A stretch of 64,000 nt of DNA from Dasyornis broadbenti (lineage: Eukaryota; Chordata; Aves; Passeriformes; Dasyornithidae): positions 407,988 through 471,987 of the forward strand of contig VZRN01006293.1 in NCBI GenBank assembly GCA_013397935.1, in the 5' to 3' direction. Both the position numbers and the translations under genes were made by a program. Below, piece after piece: positions 1 to 13,938 of the stretch. Position 1 is the stretch's first letter, and each line of letters starts with the position of its first letter. A model generated the notes under the pieces. It had not been told where the DNA came from and searched no databases. It was given only the letters and a program-made list of their open reading frames with translations.

Positions 1-46
1 TCCTTCCCTCCCTCCCTCCCTCCCTCCCTCCCTTTCTTTCTTTTCC
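1..46. repeat. Polypyrimidine (CCCT)n/(TTTC)n microsatellite, cut by window edge
   Basis: The window opens inside a run of CCCT units that changes to TTTC units and then into unique sequence. The full length cannot be known because the left end is truncated. Homopurine/homopyrimidine tracts of this kind are length-variable and may form triplex DNA. That is a general property, not evidence of function here. Confidence 0.9.
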
Positions 47-1762
47 TACTGAGTTTGCCTTAATCTGTATAAAATACAATGTAGCAAAATGAAGTCTGAG
101 GTAAATTGATCAGTATTCATCCAAAGGTGAAGGATGTTGGCCTGAGCCTCATTTCACTCTAGATGCCAAAAACCATCTCACAGGGCTTTGGGGAGATTTA
201 CCTGATATACCAAAAATGCTTCTTGACTGTAATAATTTATTCCCAGGATGTTTTAACTAAACAGGCACACCACTTAATGTGAACTATATGGAAACTCAAT
301 ATCTGCTTGTTTATGAAACAGCGTGGAAATAGTAGTGGTGGTGGAAAGTTATGGCCAAACAGGCAAGAGACAGAATCAGTACCAGGATCACATTTCCACC
401 ATTGCAGGTTTTCTCTGAAGTCTGCTCTGCAGACTCCTGGTCACTGCTGTCATGGCTGTCAAAGATTTGGATGCTGCTCTCACCTGGTATTACGGATCCC
501 AGAGCTGTGGTGCTATGCTCTGGGAAGTGAGCATGACCCCTCATGGATGTGTGTGGGATTCCTGGTACTGCACCCTGCAAGCTGTTGTGCTGATGTCTGT
601 GCTGATCCATGCTGGTTTAGTGTAAATCATCTGTCACTGCAGGGGCTGTGGGAGTTGAAGAAGCCTAGTTTTAAGTTCATAGTTGGATTAGCTATGATGA
701 GTGCTCTATCTGTCATTCATATATGCCTTGAAATATAAGGCATAATGATGCTTTTCAAAACAGAGAAACAAATTGAGCATTATCTCCATGATCAGTATGT
801 GAGTTTCCTCTTCCCACCATAACAGTGGTGAATGATAGCTGCTTGAGTTCCCCCAGATGGAAAGATTACAGCAGCTTATTTGGCCTTCTCCATGCAGCTC
901 TCTCTATTTTAGGCAGCAGTTGATTGAGGAGATTGCAGCTCAGTTAATTTGCCTCATCTGTTAGTCAAAATAAACTGCTTTATCAATAGTCCATTTCTTC
1001 TTGCTTGCACTGTTAAAAAGATTAGTCTGATTTTTGCCTTTGAAAAGACCACAGCCTGAAGAGGGGACTCCTATTCTAAACTGCACTTCACAATAGCAAT
1101 TAATGTTAACATAATGGCTGAAATGGCTTTGGTAGGAGAGCAGTGTGATTTTCTACCTGAGAGTGCATACTCTTATGATAGCTTCTGGAATATCCATAAC
1201 TGAAAAGGATGGTGATGTTTAAGAGGAAAGAGTGGGCTCATTTGCTGAATTTTCTTAGCTTGCCCATGGGCAATGAAAAATGCACTTGTCTTACTCTTGA
1301 GTCTTAGGAGAGTACTCTAAAAAAATTAAGAGCTGGTATTTTACAGTTACGATGAACAGAAGTACTGAAATGGGCAATGTCCACTTGTAAAGCTATGAAT
1401 TATTCTCTGTCCTTAACTGATACTTTTGTAGCAGTGCTGGTGTATATAATAATTTTAATATTTTTTTAATATTTAGAGGATGTAATAATGTAAATATTTT
1501 TTTGCTTGCTTTTTTCCTTTCCTGCTTCTGCTTTTGAGCAATCAATCCCTGTTAAGTTTTTGCTGATTGCTGCAGTTCTTGGTGCAGTACCCTCTACTGA
1601 ATTTCCCCCAAAAAGAAGCACCAACCAGATACGAAAGACAGAACATTCTTCTGGGATGAAGATGACTGCAGAAAGGAGGATGATCTTTCCTAATTCCCCT
1701 AAGGGTACACAACATTCAGCCCCATGACTTTGTCTCTCTTGTCCATTAGTCGTGGTGCAGTC

Positions 1763-1844
1763 ATGCACCTTCATTCAAAATCTTTTTGCCATGCACCTTC
1801 ATTCCAAATCACCTTCATGCACCTTCATTCCAAATCTTTTTGCC
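1763..1844. repeat. Three-copy short tandem duplication (26-28 bp units)
   Basis: Three head-to-tail copies begin ATGCACCTTCATTC at 1763, 1791 and 1817. Copies one and three are 28 bp and end CTTTTTGCC. The middle copy is 26 bp and ends ACCTTC instead. Copies one and three differ at a single visible position (CATTCA against CATTCC). It is intronic and of no known family, and looks like recent slippage or a small minisatellite. Confidence 0.85.
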
Positions 1845-2245
1845 ATCACTTGCAAAAGTCCCATTTCTTCAACACAGTTGTATACTGAAAAACTGAGCTT
1901 AGCTAGTGATCATAAAGATTTTTCATTCTCTTGGGAAAAAGATGTAATACCTATGCTAGGGAGAAATTTTCTTTCCTACAAAATGTCTTACATGCCCTTG
2001 AAGTTGTCTTAGAAGTTAACTAAGTTAACTGGTCCTCTGTAAAGGTAAGGATTTGACATATAAATAAGCCATTATCTAGCATTCTCAGAGAAATCTCTTC
2101 ACAGGGATGTATCAGCTATCTTGGCTCCTTTTCCCTTGTGTATGTTAGTTGCTGCCATTCCACTCATAAAAACAGAAAAACCTGAAAAATCAAAGATTTA
2201 CAGTGACTTTGTACAACTGAAAATCTTTTTCTGCAGTTGTAATTA

Positions 2246-2263
2246 AAAAAAAAAAAAAAAAAG
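2246..2263. repeat. A18 homopolymer run
   Basis: Eighteen uninterrupted A residues follow TAATT. I checked whether it could be the tail of a retrocopy. The preceding few hundred bases show no recognisable coding sequence and no AATAAA signal just upstream, so it is listed only as a mononucleotide repeat. Confidence 0.8.
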
Positions 2264-5200
2264 TATTTCTAAATCTATATACTGCTGACTTGCAGGGATC
2301 TTACAGTGCACAATCCTAAATGGAGATGGCTGTATTCTATGGTAGAAGCCTTGGAAAAGAGATTTTTTCTTCCTTATTGCAGCTAAGGGGATCAAAAGTG
2401 GAGGTGTATGAGGGAAAGGTCTTTTCTTCTTTAGAGCCACATTTCAAATTTAGGTTTATAAAGTTCAAGTTTCTTCACCATCTAAAGATATTTTGATGCT
2501 CTACCAAAATGTGTAGGAAAGACTGATGCTGCTAGTCTAGTTTCTGATATGAGAATGTGAGTTATTTATGTACCATCACTACTGGTAACTCAGCAAGCCT
2601 GGCAAACTCACAATTGTTTTCTTGGTTTGTGGGTAAACATGAGCATTGTTTTGCTAAGATTGCTTATGAGGTAATATGTTTGTCTTACGTGGAGTTGTAA
2701 TGGAAGTGCACGGGGCCTCTGCACCGATGGTGTTAGCAGGTACAACAACAGAAAGTGAGGCAATCCTACTTCCAGGGCATTACAGAGTCTGCTGCTGTGT
2801 TTGACTTTTAACATGTGTAATTAGCATTATTCTTACAGTAGAAAGAGTCACATTGACCCTAAATCAGTCCCAAGGAAGACCCAAGGGCTCTGACTTGTCA
2901 GCAAATGCCAGCAGTGCAACATGTGCACTACGAGCTAGTTTTGCGTAACGTGGCTATAACTGCAGAGTGTTTTGAGGGTGTGATGTTTTTCCTTCAAGGA
3001 ATGCTTAAGCTATCTGGAAACTACCAGGCACAGTAGTTCAAAAGATGGCATGAAGCAGACTGTATGGGAGTAGATGAAGAAGGGAAGGAAAAACAGTTAG
3101 GGCTCAGATTACTAATCCTCAGGAGAAACATTTCTGTCTCTAGCATCTGAAAATCTCAGTTGTTTTCAGAGTTAGTTAAACTATTTGCAGTTGAAAACCT
3201 TTTGGGATCAGTGTAGGTGTCAAAGGTCTACTGGTAGCCTGGACATAATATTATATCACTGTATCATATAGCTCTTGCAATATAAACAACAACTGTAGAT
3301 GCTGATTGCTATTATCAGTCTCAGAAGTTTCTGGGTTAAACTTTGGGGAGTTTCACGTGACAAAGGAGTACCATAGGAAAGGTAGGATCTAGTTAGCATT
3401 CTCAGTCTTTGTCCAGCAGGTAGAACGCTTCATTTCTTACATCTCTCCTGTCCTCTCTAAATGAGTGAATTTCTAGTCTGGTACACAAAGAATGGAGGAA
3501 ATTATTTTCAAGACAAAATTCCTGACATGTAAATGGCTACTACACTTCCATTTAACAATTAGTAAACAGCAGAGGCTTGGTTCCACTATCCATTTTAAGG
3601 ATTAATTTAGTCCTTAGATACATTGGAATGTCAGTGTCAGTCAAAACATAATGCCAAAGACAGGAAACAAATTGCATTTTGCACCAGCCTGTTGATGATG
3701 CTTTTGGAGTCTGAAGGACATTGTTCCAGTGTGGGGTGCTCCATGTACAAACTGTGCCAGTGTTATAGTGTGTGCAAAGTGAACAGGAACTCCAGCTAAT
3801 ACATTTTCTCCTCTGACTCAAGAAAACTGCAGCACAATTTGTTATGTTCAGAAGAGGAGAGACGTAGTGGCAGACGTCGGTGCACTCACATTCTGTACTG
3901 TGGAGTTACTCCTATTCTAGGTCAGCTGTGCCTGTGTCTTTCCTAAGGGTGGGTAGCACTCTGTACTGTCCCACCTAAGGCGTACTTTTGGCAATCTGTC
4001 AGTCAAGATCAGTCAGGTGAGCTTGCAAACTCTGTCACACAGCCAGGTTCTTTTTGTCAATACAGGCTTCTAGGTTGTAATCTCATCACTGTGTGGATCA
4101 TAAAGTGGCATGAAAGTGCTAACACACAGATCAGATAAAAGGAGAGGTCATGAAGCCTGGTGGTAACTGGTGATGTTATCACATCTGCTGTTTATGTCCT
4201 GAATAGTAAACTTGGAAACCATTAGCAGGTGTGATGACATGTGATGCCCAAGTAATGTCCTCTGAATAGGAGTCAGAAATATCTAATGTTGAAAGACACT
4301 GTCTAGACTTTGCTCAGACTCCAGGAATATCAGATATACAGAATCTAGTAGGAAGGAAGTCTCATCGGTGAGTGATTTGGGCAAAACGATAGTTAAAAGG
4401 CCAGCTTTTTCCTTATGGGTTTCCAGAAAGCAGCTTTTAATGGCCTGATTTTACTCTGAATCCATATTTTAAATCGTCATTACCACTGAAAAAAGTAGTC
4501 TCATGCATATGGATACACCCCCTTATACTCGCCAGTTTTCATCACGTAGTAACTAGTTGAATCCCTGCAATGAGTGGAGTGGGAAGTTGCTAATGTGAAT
4601 TAGAGCCAGCCAGGTAGGATGGGCTTCCAGATGGATGCATTCTCAAGTTGTGTTCCCACCTGCCTAAGCTTCTGTGCTGGCATGAAGCAATTGGGAGTAG
4701 AAATGAGCAACCAGTGAAAAAAAAATGGTCCAGAAATGCTTTTTTTTTTACTGTTCTGTCAGTTCAGATCCTCATGTTGTAACAACAGCCATGTTGTCTT
4801 TACTGCTACATGAACTTCAGCAAGAATAGTGTTAGCCTGATGACATATTTTGTAAATGCAGCCTAACTTCTCACTTTATACTTAATTATATGTGCCTTAA
4901 TTTATATATGGATTTTTGGAAAATACTTAAAACTGGTGTTATAACTACATGTTGGTTGATTTAGTATAGCTGTTAAAACAATGATTTTCATTGATGGATC
5001 CTGGAAGAGCTTGCAACATAGGTTCCAAACCTTATTAAGCAATTTGAAACCATAAATTACTGTTAAGGACCAAAACCCATATTTTCTTATGCTTCAAAAC
5101 CACTTTGAAAGTAATTCAAGGGTCCCCATTGAAACCATGTATATAGAGCAACTAATTTGCTGAACCATACTGAATAAAGGGAGTTACATTTAAAAATTAT

Positions 5201-8200
5201 TAGGAGCAAATAAAATTGTTTAAACAATTTGGATTCCTACAAGGTGCCATCTTTAAGTGCCTCAAAACTTCAAAAATTGCATCAGTGTCCATAAAGAAGT
5301 GGACCATTTATATTCAGTGTGTTGGCCTCAGTGAATGAGCCATGGAAAGTGTTAGTTCTGGAGCAGGTAATGTGCCTGGTATCAAGTATGGAAGATACTA
5401 TATAGGATTTTGACATGGGAAATCAATGGGCTTTGCATGTTAGCTTGGAAATGGTATGTGACCCTGTTGTTTCTTTCAGAATGGACAGAAACTATCTTCT
5501 CTCCGTACAAAACAGGCAGATTCTATCTTACACTATTTCTTTGGCTGTATTTGTTTCTAAATATCTGCGTTACAAAGCAGACCCTAAAAGAAGGCCTTAA
5601 TTTTGGTAGCAAAGACCCTGCAATAGTCTATGCTTTTCAGCACTGTTGCATCCAGTCACATCAAGAGCTGAAGATTTACAATCTATTTAAATTTGTCTTG
5701 CAGTGTCTTTCAGGAAGAGGTCTTGCACAGTACTGTTGTTGAATGTATTCAAATAAAGATGTCTTGCAGCAAATTCATTGAAAGCACAGAAGTGTTTGCT
5801 GAAAATTAGTGATGCAGTGCTATAAAATACACTAGTACTGTATCCTGAAACTAGTCCCACTTTGCAGCAGTGTTTCAGGAAAGATCTACTTGCTTAAGAT
5901 GCTTCATTTCCTGTGACTCTTTTCTCATTGCAGCTGAGAAAACATTAACACAAAGCAAACAAGGGATTGCACACAAACCTTACATATCCAATTCTGGGCT
6001 GAAATTCAGTATGCCTTATTATTATTTACCATTGATGTTATGGTAATATCTACGGGTGTCAACTCTGATGAGCTTCTCAAGTAACTGCTTGCTGTTCAAG
6101 TGCGCAAGTAACAGGCAATCTGTGTTCCTCTGCTAGACATAACAAAGAGCAGGAAAAAGTCTAGAGACAGAGAAGTGAGATGATCTTTCAAAGCTCAGAG
6201 GTCAATCAGAATAGATTGGAAATGTCCCGACTTCAGTTGCAGTTGACTGGGACAAGAATTTAATAACTAAGGACTTCATCTTAAGCATCATAAAGCCCCA
6301 AGGAATAGTTTAAAATATTTCCATTTCCTCTGGGCTAAGTCGTACTGTCATGTTTTCTTTTCAATTACTATAAAATGAACCTTTTCCTCTGGTCTGCATG
6401 ACTCGGGGCAGGATGTTCATAAGAGTGAGGAGTTTCATGTTACAGTTAAATGGAGCATGTTTATGAGCCACTTAATCTTTTTTTTCAATGTATTTGCTTC
6501 AGTGACTTTGTTATTAACTGCATAAGATGTAAATGAAAGGTTGAATTTGTTTATCCAACGCAATGACATTGTTGTACACAAGCAAGAATAGTTATTCATC
6601 TATATATTTTCCAAAAACAATCAAATTTTTTTCCATTTAATTTTTTTCTTTCTTGGAAATTACAAATATGTATTTGAATAAATTTCCATCTCAGTTTTAG
6701 AACAAACCATCCATAATTTATACATTTTAATGGCTATCTTTTATAATTCTATATATAAGATACAGTGTGATAAAGATGAACGGTGTTATGCCAGAGCATA
6801 TTGTGTTTTAATTATGATAATGGTAAGAAACTTACAGTAAGCAATGGATAATCTGAAAAATTAAAATGGCCCTTAAATGCTCATTATTTTATTTTCTGTT
6901 TGGAATTTCGAATGAATTACTGTCTGGCTTTTTGCAGGCAGTACACTGGTTTGTCTGCAGAGGATTTGGGTTTCATTTTGTTCCACAACATAAAGAAGTA
7001 GATATAAAGAAATAGATAAGATGGATGCGCTTGAGAGGAAGCTTTAAGGAGCCAGTGGTTAGTCAAACAAAACAAGAGGCAAACTGTTCTGTAACACATT
7101 GCTAACTGATTATAATTCCCAGGAGCAGCTTCACAAGTCTTGTGAGTTAGAAGAACTTTGCCATGCACATTATAGACCTTTACCTGTGTCACTAGTCTTG
7201 GCAGCACAGGGTTGAGCATACGTTAGCACAAGAATCAAAATGATCAAAGAATAGACAAAAAGTTCATCATGTGAGGAATATAAGTGACTTTGTTTTATAA
7301 AATATTGTGAAAAAAATACCATTTTCCTCTCTTTGTCTGATTTTATTTGTGAAAATTTCTCTGTTTGCCTTTTGCTATTTGAATAATACATTTGAATATT
7401 GCAAATGATCTGTAGTGCACAGTCACCTACACAAAGACAAAACAAATTTATTCTGAAAGTTATTGAAAGAAATATCCTGCCTGTATTCTATTTTCTCTCT
7501 TTCCTCATTCAGTTTTTCCCTCCCAAAGGAAATGAGTCAGAGGACTCTCAATTTCTCATTCTGTCTGTCTCTTTTCCTTATTAGTGTTCTCGCACAGACT
7601 TCATAAAAATTTTCCCTCAATTCAAGCATCTCTATGACTAGAGGAAGTTCTCTCTTTTTGTTATATTTTCTGATTTTTTGTTACTCAAGTCATAAATATA
7701 AATTTCTGCATCTTGTCCTCAACTCCTGCTTCTGCAAGACCCTCAAAAGAGGATTCATCTTGGGGCAGCTTCCATTCCTTACACTTTTCAAGAACAGAAA
7801 TTGATGCAGAAATGAGAAAAATCAAACAGTATCTCTCTGACTGTTCTGCTTCATTCTGGAATAAGCATTTCACCCAGTGACTTCAGTGGTGAGTTTGCTT
7901 GAGTATGAGCATCAAGACTCCCTTATAAACTGTTCTTAAATTCAGAAAATAGGAAATGAAGTGGCACTTTCTGCAAAGTGTTTTGTACAAGATAAATTTG
8001 CAAACCTCTGATAATAGCTGAAAGGCTGGGGGTTTTTTCATAGTTCTTAGGGAAAAAAAAAAGCTCTTCCTGGGCCATTTTGTAAGTATTTGAACTAAAC
8101 TCAAATTTTTCTGCATGTTTAATTTTAGCCTTCTGCATCTTATATTTTTTCTAAGGAGATTTTCTTTAGTCTATGAATTTAGAGTACATCCTAACCCATG

Positions 8201-11200
8201 GAGGTTTCTGGATGCAACCTGAGGGTCATTACTGAACAGCAGTAAACAGAAAATGCTGACAATATTTAAACTGTTGGTATTCCTTTTAAGATCTTTTTTG
8301 CCTTCTATTTGGTTTGAAGTTCTCTGTGTAACCCTGACCAGCAAGTGTAATATTCTAAGTGTGTTGCTTGTGGCTTTCTGTAAACATATCAAACTTCTCG
8401 AGTTTTTTTTTTGGTTTGCTTCTTGAAAGAACATTTATCATTTGCTGGGGAAAAAAAAAATACACCACTCAACATTCTTAAAGTGAAGTCTGGGGTTTTT
8501 TGTAAGTAAATACTCTCTGACAGTTCTTGTCCTCTGAACCTTTGATGCAAATGTTAAAAGCCTCCAGGACTATATAAATTATGGCCCTGTACAAATATAG
8601 TTTCCAGGGCAATTAAAGGGCTTACTGTTTCATAAACACTGTTCTCTCAAGCTAGAAGCATTTGTCTGTGTGCTGAACAATTATTTTACACTTAAGCATG
8701 TTAATTTTAAAATCATATTCCCCCTGTGAAAAAATACCACTGTTATCTTCATTCAGGTCTGAACTATTTGAAAGTTAGGCATGGAATTATATTGTACAAC
8801 TGCACTTGTAAGTGAGGTTTGGTCTGTAAATATGACTGGAGAGATATAAGAAACCTGGCAGAGTTCCTTGTGTGCTGCAGCAGTGTCCTTCCTTTGCCAC
8901 CCAACCAGGGACTGACACACAGCCCCTTCTCAGTGCAATGTGCTGCCTGTCTGTTGGGACATCACTGCTGAATCTCAGATCAGACTTTTATTGCCATTCA
9001 GCTGTGGAAATGGGGATTTCTTTGGTTAACATAATATATTTGGGCTTTAGCTATTAAAAAGTATATACTTTGCTATTGAATTCAACATATATACTTTCTG
9101 TGTGAAAAAGGTGATTAAGGTGTTAATGATGTATTTTCACAATCTCCACATGCACTCACGCACTACTCGACTAACATCCTCCTTGAACAATTTAATTGTT
9201 TGCAATAATCAGCAGCATTTCCAGCCTTTGGGCTCTGAATTCTATGCTGTTGTGCTGCCTTTTTGTGATATACTATTCCATGTGATAACAGCATTACAAG
9301 CTTGGCTTTTGCATGGCCTAATTAAATATTAATAAAGCACCAACAGACAGTGTGTAAATTCTCCACTTCTTATACGGTATAATCAATGTAATCTATGAGC
9401 AGCTAATTAATCGACTTGACTGGACTTAAATGATAGACTAAAAGTTGGTAGATTAAAAGTCAAGATCAAAACAAAGATGAAAGACACTATTTGAGTGACT
9501 TTCTAATTGTGGTTTCGGTTATGTACTTCCAGTATTTGCCGTGTGATTAGTCTTGGTAAGATTTAGAGAACATGGTAACAACTGTGGTAACTTTATTATT
9601 ATTTTTCTCGTTCATTTAAAGAGGTGTTCTAGGCACAGTAATTTTGGGGAATGAAGCCGATCTTGTCCTCAGCTATATTTGCATAACTCTTCCTGTTTTC
9701 TGCACCAAACGCATTCATGCATATCCAAGTCCTATACAAAACAATGACCTAGATTAGAAGGTTGGTTTAATTATGTATACTCATTAGTACATTTTAAAGA
9801 GTTACTCCATCTTTTTGCTAATTTTAAGTGAGATGAGAACTTCTGCCTATTTGACAAGACAACTATCTCAAATGAAGTTAGTTCACACAGGTTTACACAC
9901 TCGACTATTTTCCATCTGTCCATCCATTTCTTGCTTTTTTTAGTTCTTTTTTGTTTTTTTTAATATCTTTCTTCCTCCTCACTTCTTCTCACTTTGATTC
10001 CCCCTTTCCAAATTGATCTCCTCTCCTCCCCCTACCCCTGCCCAGTAGTAGGAGAAAGAAAAAAACCCCATTAGCTATTGTGTTCATTTATTTTCTTCCC
10101 TCAGTACAAATGTTGATTTCACTCTGTTCATGCAGACTGCTCAGATGACGATTAACACAAGGCTAGCACATTGGAAAATCTGTATGAAACTGTACAGGGC
10201 TTGAGTCTGTGACCTTCTGTGGTAATGTGTTCTGTGTCTGATTTAACCATGGATTTTGACTAGAAATGCCTAAGGAAAAGTAAAGTACAGATTTCAATAA
10301 TTGTTCTTCTGGCTGCTTGTAGTATTTCATGGATTAAAGCCTTTTAATTTCTGAGGCTTGAAACAAATTCTTTGGCTCTTTTCTCACAGAGAAGCAGTGC
10401 CCTGCTCAGGTTTTATCACCAAACTAGTCAGTAAATGTAAAAACATTTAAGCATAATTTGTATAAATAACTTCTACTCACTCTTAAGAAGGCTAAATATC
10501 CCTTTAGAAATAATTTAAGACATGACAGTGACAATATCATATATTGAATACTACATTATCCATATATTCAATGAGACTTAGACTGCAAGGCACAGGTTAA
10601 GGCCCCTATGTGATTTTGGAGACAATTAGGTACCCAAAAGCATGTGTGGTTTTGCACACAAGTCAGCACACGGTTGACTGCTTTCAGCTGGTTCATGCAA
10701 CTTCTCCATAATCAGGTCTTTACTAGCAGTCACTTAGAAAACCTTGGATGCTGATGGAAACTAGTTCACACAGAAGCAAATCCTAAGAAAAGGCAGGAAA
10801 TCACTTTTTTTAATCAGAAAAGCTTAGTTTGATAAATGTCAACTCAGGAATCACTTGCTGTTTCTCAGACTCCACAGCAGGAGGGACACAAAAAAGCTGT
10901 GAAGTACAAATGAATGAAGATAGAAATGTTCCAGTGTCCCTATTACAGAGGGCACAGCAAAACAAAGGTGGTTAAACTCTGAGAAATGGCTTTGATTGCC
11001 TTTCCACTGCAGAAGGAAGTCCCACTCTCCCTGTTCCATGCCAAAAAGTAGTTGGGTTTCCTACTTGCATCTGAGGTGGATACCCATGGATCATCTGTGC
11101 CACAGAAGCTGTGTTAAAATAATGCTCCAGCTGTGCCAGGAGCACCTTTCAGGACTGCCCACTGAAGATGTCTTAGCTGTTGAATTCAATTAGGCCAAAA

Positions 11201-13938
11201 CATCCAAAAGGTGCCTCGTCATGCAACTCTCTATGACCTTGGTAGAACCAAGCTTTTAACTCTAGGCATCAGTTCTTGAAATTAGATAGAGAGATTCAGA
11301 AAGAACTTTATGAGCCTGAGGTCTTGTTTGGCATAGGAAGCTCCTCTGGCAGCTTCATATGGGACTGAGTTCCAGCTCCTTTGCCATTTGGGTCACACTG
11401 CAGTCCCCACAGGTGTCTCCATGAGCACCACAGGCTGGTCATTCCCTAAATGTGCACATGAACACTGGCTGAGCACTGCGGAACTAGCGAGTGTGTGATT
11501 GGCCTTTGTTAATTATTAGACTGTAGTAAGATGTTGTGTTTCAAAGGTCAAGACAGGAAACACTGGTACCAAACAAACAGACATGTATACTGAAATGGTA
11601 CCAGCATGATTGTGCAACTGTTTGGTCAGGTAGTGGCAGTAAAAACATAGTGATAGGTGCTTCATTAATTATGAGACCCTATTGAAACAGGAGAGAAAGG
11701 TTTATTTATGCATTCCATAATTAAGGATTTAACTTTATTCCCTGATCCAGAATACACTCACCACCATAGCTCCAGTGACTTTGGCTCCATGTTTGATTGT
11801 AACTATTTATCGAATATCTCCGGAATACATTGAATTAGTACACTGAAAATATTTTAAAATACTTTTTTTTCTGGACATATGCTCAGTAGCAAGAATAATA
11901 TAGTTTTCTATGGTGAGGTCATACAGAGAAGAAAGGAAGATTTTATCAAACAGAATCACACAGATAAGTGCTATCTTTGCTGCCGGGAGGGATTGTGACT
12001 GGGCTATCATGTGGTTGCAACTGCACAGCTTATGCTTTTGTTCTTAATCACACTGATGAGCACAAGCAATCCAGCATCAGGGCCAGGGATTTCCAGAGCA
12101 TTAGCAATGGAGTGAATACAAAGCATATGAGAAGTACATGCTAAATTTTCATGCTAAGAAGTCTGACACTATTGTGGGAACTCAAGGTCTGGATGAGTTA
12201 AGTTGGTATGAAGGTTTTCTCCCTTTAGAAAAAGAGAAAAAAAAATTCTTAAAATTTTATTTAACTACACTTGAAAGCAGCATTAGAGCCTGTATGCTGC
12301 TGAAAGGAGAAGATTTTGCATACTGTCATAGACAAAAGACAACATGGTCTGTAGAGTATTTTAAAATAACAGAGGCTGTTCCTTAGATGTCTCCCACTTC
12401 ACTGTATATAGCACCACCCCTCGTTTAGTAACCCCTATGCAAATAAATGCCAGGAAGAAAAATGAAAGGGGAAGGGAAGGTCAGACAGAGCTTAATCAGA
12501 CAGCAAAATCAACTCTCATAAGAACTTTCGACTCTCCTTTCTTCAATATCTCTTCAGCACTTTTTTCCAGGATACTAAATTTAATAAAAGAAATTTTAAA
12601 AATCCCCCAGCAAAGATGTACATCAAGATTTTGTTGAACTGGGTGGTGTGTTTGTGAAAACCAGAAGGATGGTCCTTGCCTCTTCCTAGATATCTCTGCC
12701 TTCTCACAGATAAATGTCTTATTCTTGTGCTTGACAATAAACAGTAATTATTAAGGCACTGAAGTAGGATAACAAATTGTCCTAGTAATCGTATCGTTAA
12801 TGTATCCATGTTTCCTTAAGGTACATGGATGCACATTTAGAATGGAACTGATTTCACAGAAGTAAGGATCTGTTCCATCTCTTTAAAATCTTCCTATGTC
12901 TTCTGGAAATAATTCTTTCTTAGCTTTGCCATCAGTCACTGTGACACGACGTCCCTCACCTTCCTCTGAAGGTAAGTGTTTGGTAGTGAGCACTTCAGCA
13001 GAGCACTGCTGGTCTTGCTGGAGGGTTTGCTGCCTGTATATCTCTCTGGCACTGATCTGTTCCAGGAAAAGAGCTTCTCTTTGTGGCTCGAAGAACGGTC
13101 ACAGCTGCCTAAGTGCAGAGATTTATGCAGCAGAAATTGAGGCCAAGTAGAGAGAAGGATTGTAGCAGAAAGAAGGAAAGCTGATCTCAAACTGAGTGGT
13201 GTAAGGCAAGCATCCAAATAACCCAGCTGATTTAGAGGAGGACTGCAGTGCTCTGCTGTTTTTCTATTTGGAATGAAGTGAACCTCACCTCAGGTATTTA
13301 AATTGTATGGAACAGCTGAGGGATGTCTTTACTTATGTCTTAAAGAATAGGAAGCTGTACTTAATCTGTGTGTCGGTATTCTCTGGATATGTGTCCAGAT
13401 ATCTAGAATTTCATATCACAGTTACCCTCATGGAGATTATGGTCAAGAATATGGTACATTTAACTATCAAAGAAACTCTTATTTTATGGCCTGTTACCCA
13501 CTCACAATTTTTTGCTCGCTTCACTGTGCCTAGTACTGGGTGAACGTTCAGTGTTGTTTTCAATAGAGCTTTCTCCGAGGTGTTTTACTGATGTCCATAG
13601 TCTTGGTAGGAGGTTTTGAAAACAGCTTCCCACTCCCTTTCTTTTTTTTTTTCTCTGTTCCTCTTTTCTCTACATCATAGTGGGATGACCTGTCAGTGAA
13701 ACTAATTCAGGTCCTTGCTATTACGTCTGGCTGTGGCAAACCATGCACTTTGATCTACTACGGCAGCAAAAATTAGATGGAGTTATAGTTCTGAATATTT
13801 AATAGTAAGAAATTATTGGTTTAGTGATAGTCTTGCCCATAATCATCACATAGTGACCATGTGCTGTGTATGTAGGTATGACTGTATGTGCTGGCCATAC
13901 AGTTCAGCAATTAAAATTAACTTTTTGCAAGCCCATGT

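Noticed and set aside
307..738. Overlapping open frames on both strands
   Set aside because: Neither the 143-codon plus frame nor the 99-codon minus frame has a recognisable domain. It sits in ordinary intron sequence.
2246..2263. A18 run as the tail of a processed pseudogene
   Set aside because: No coding similarity, polyadenylation signal or target-site duplication was seen upstream.
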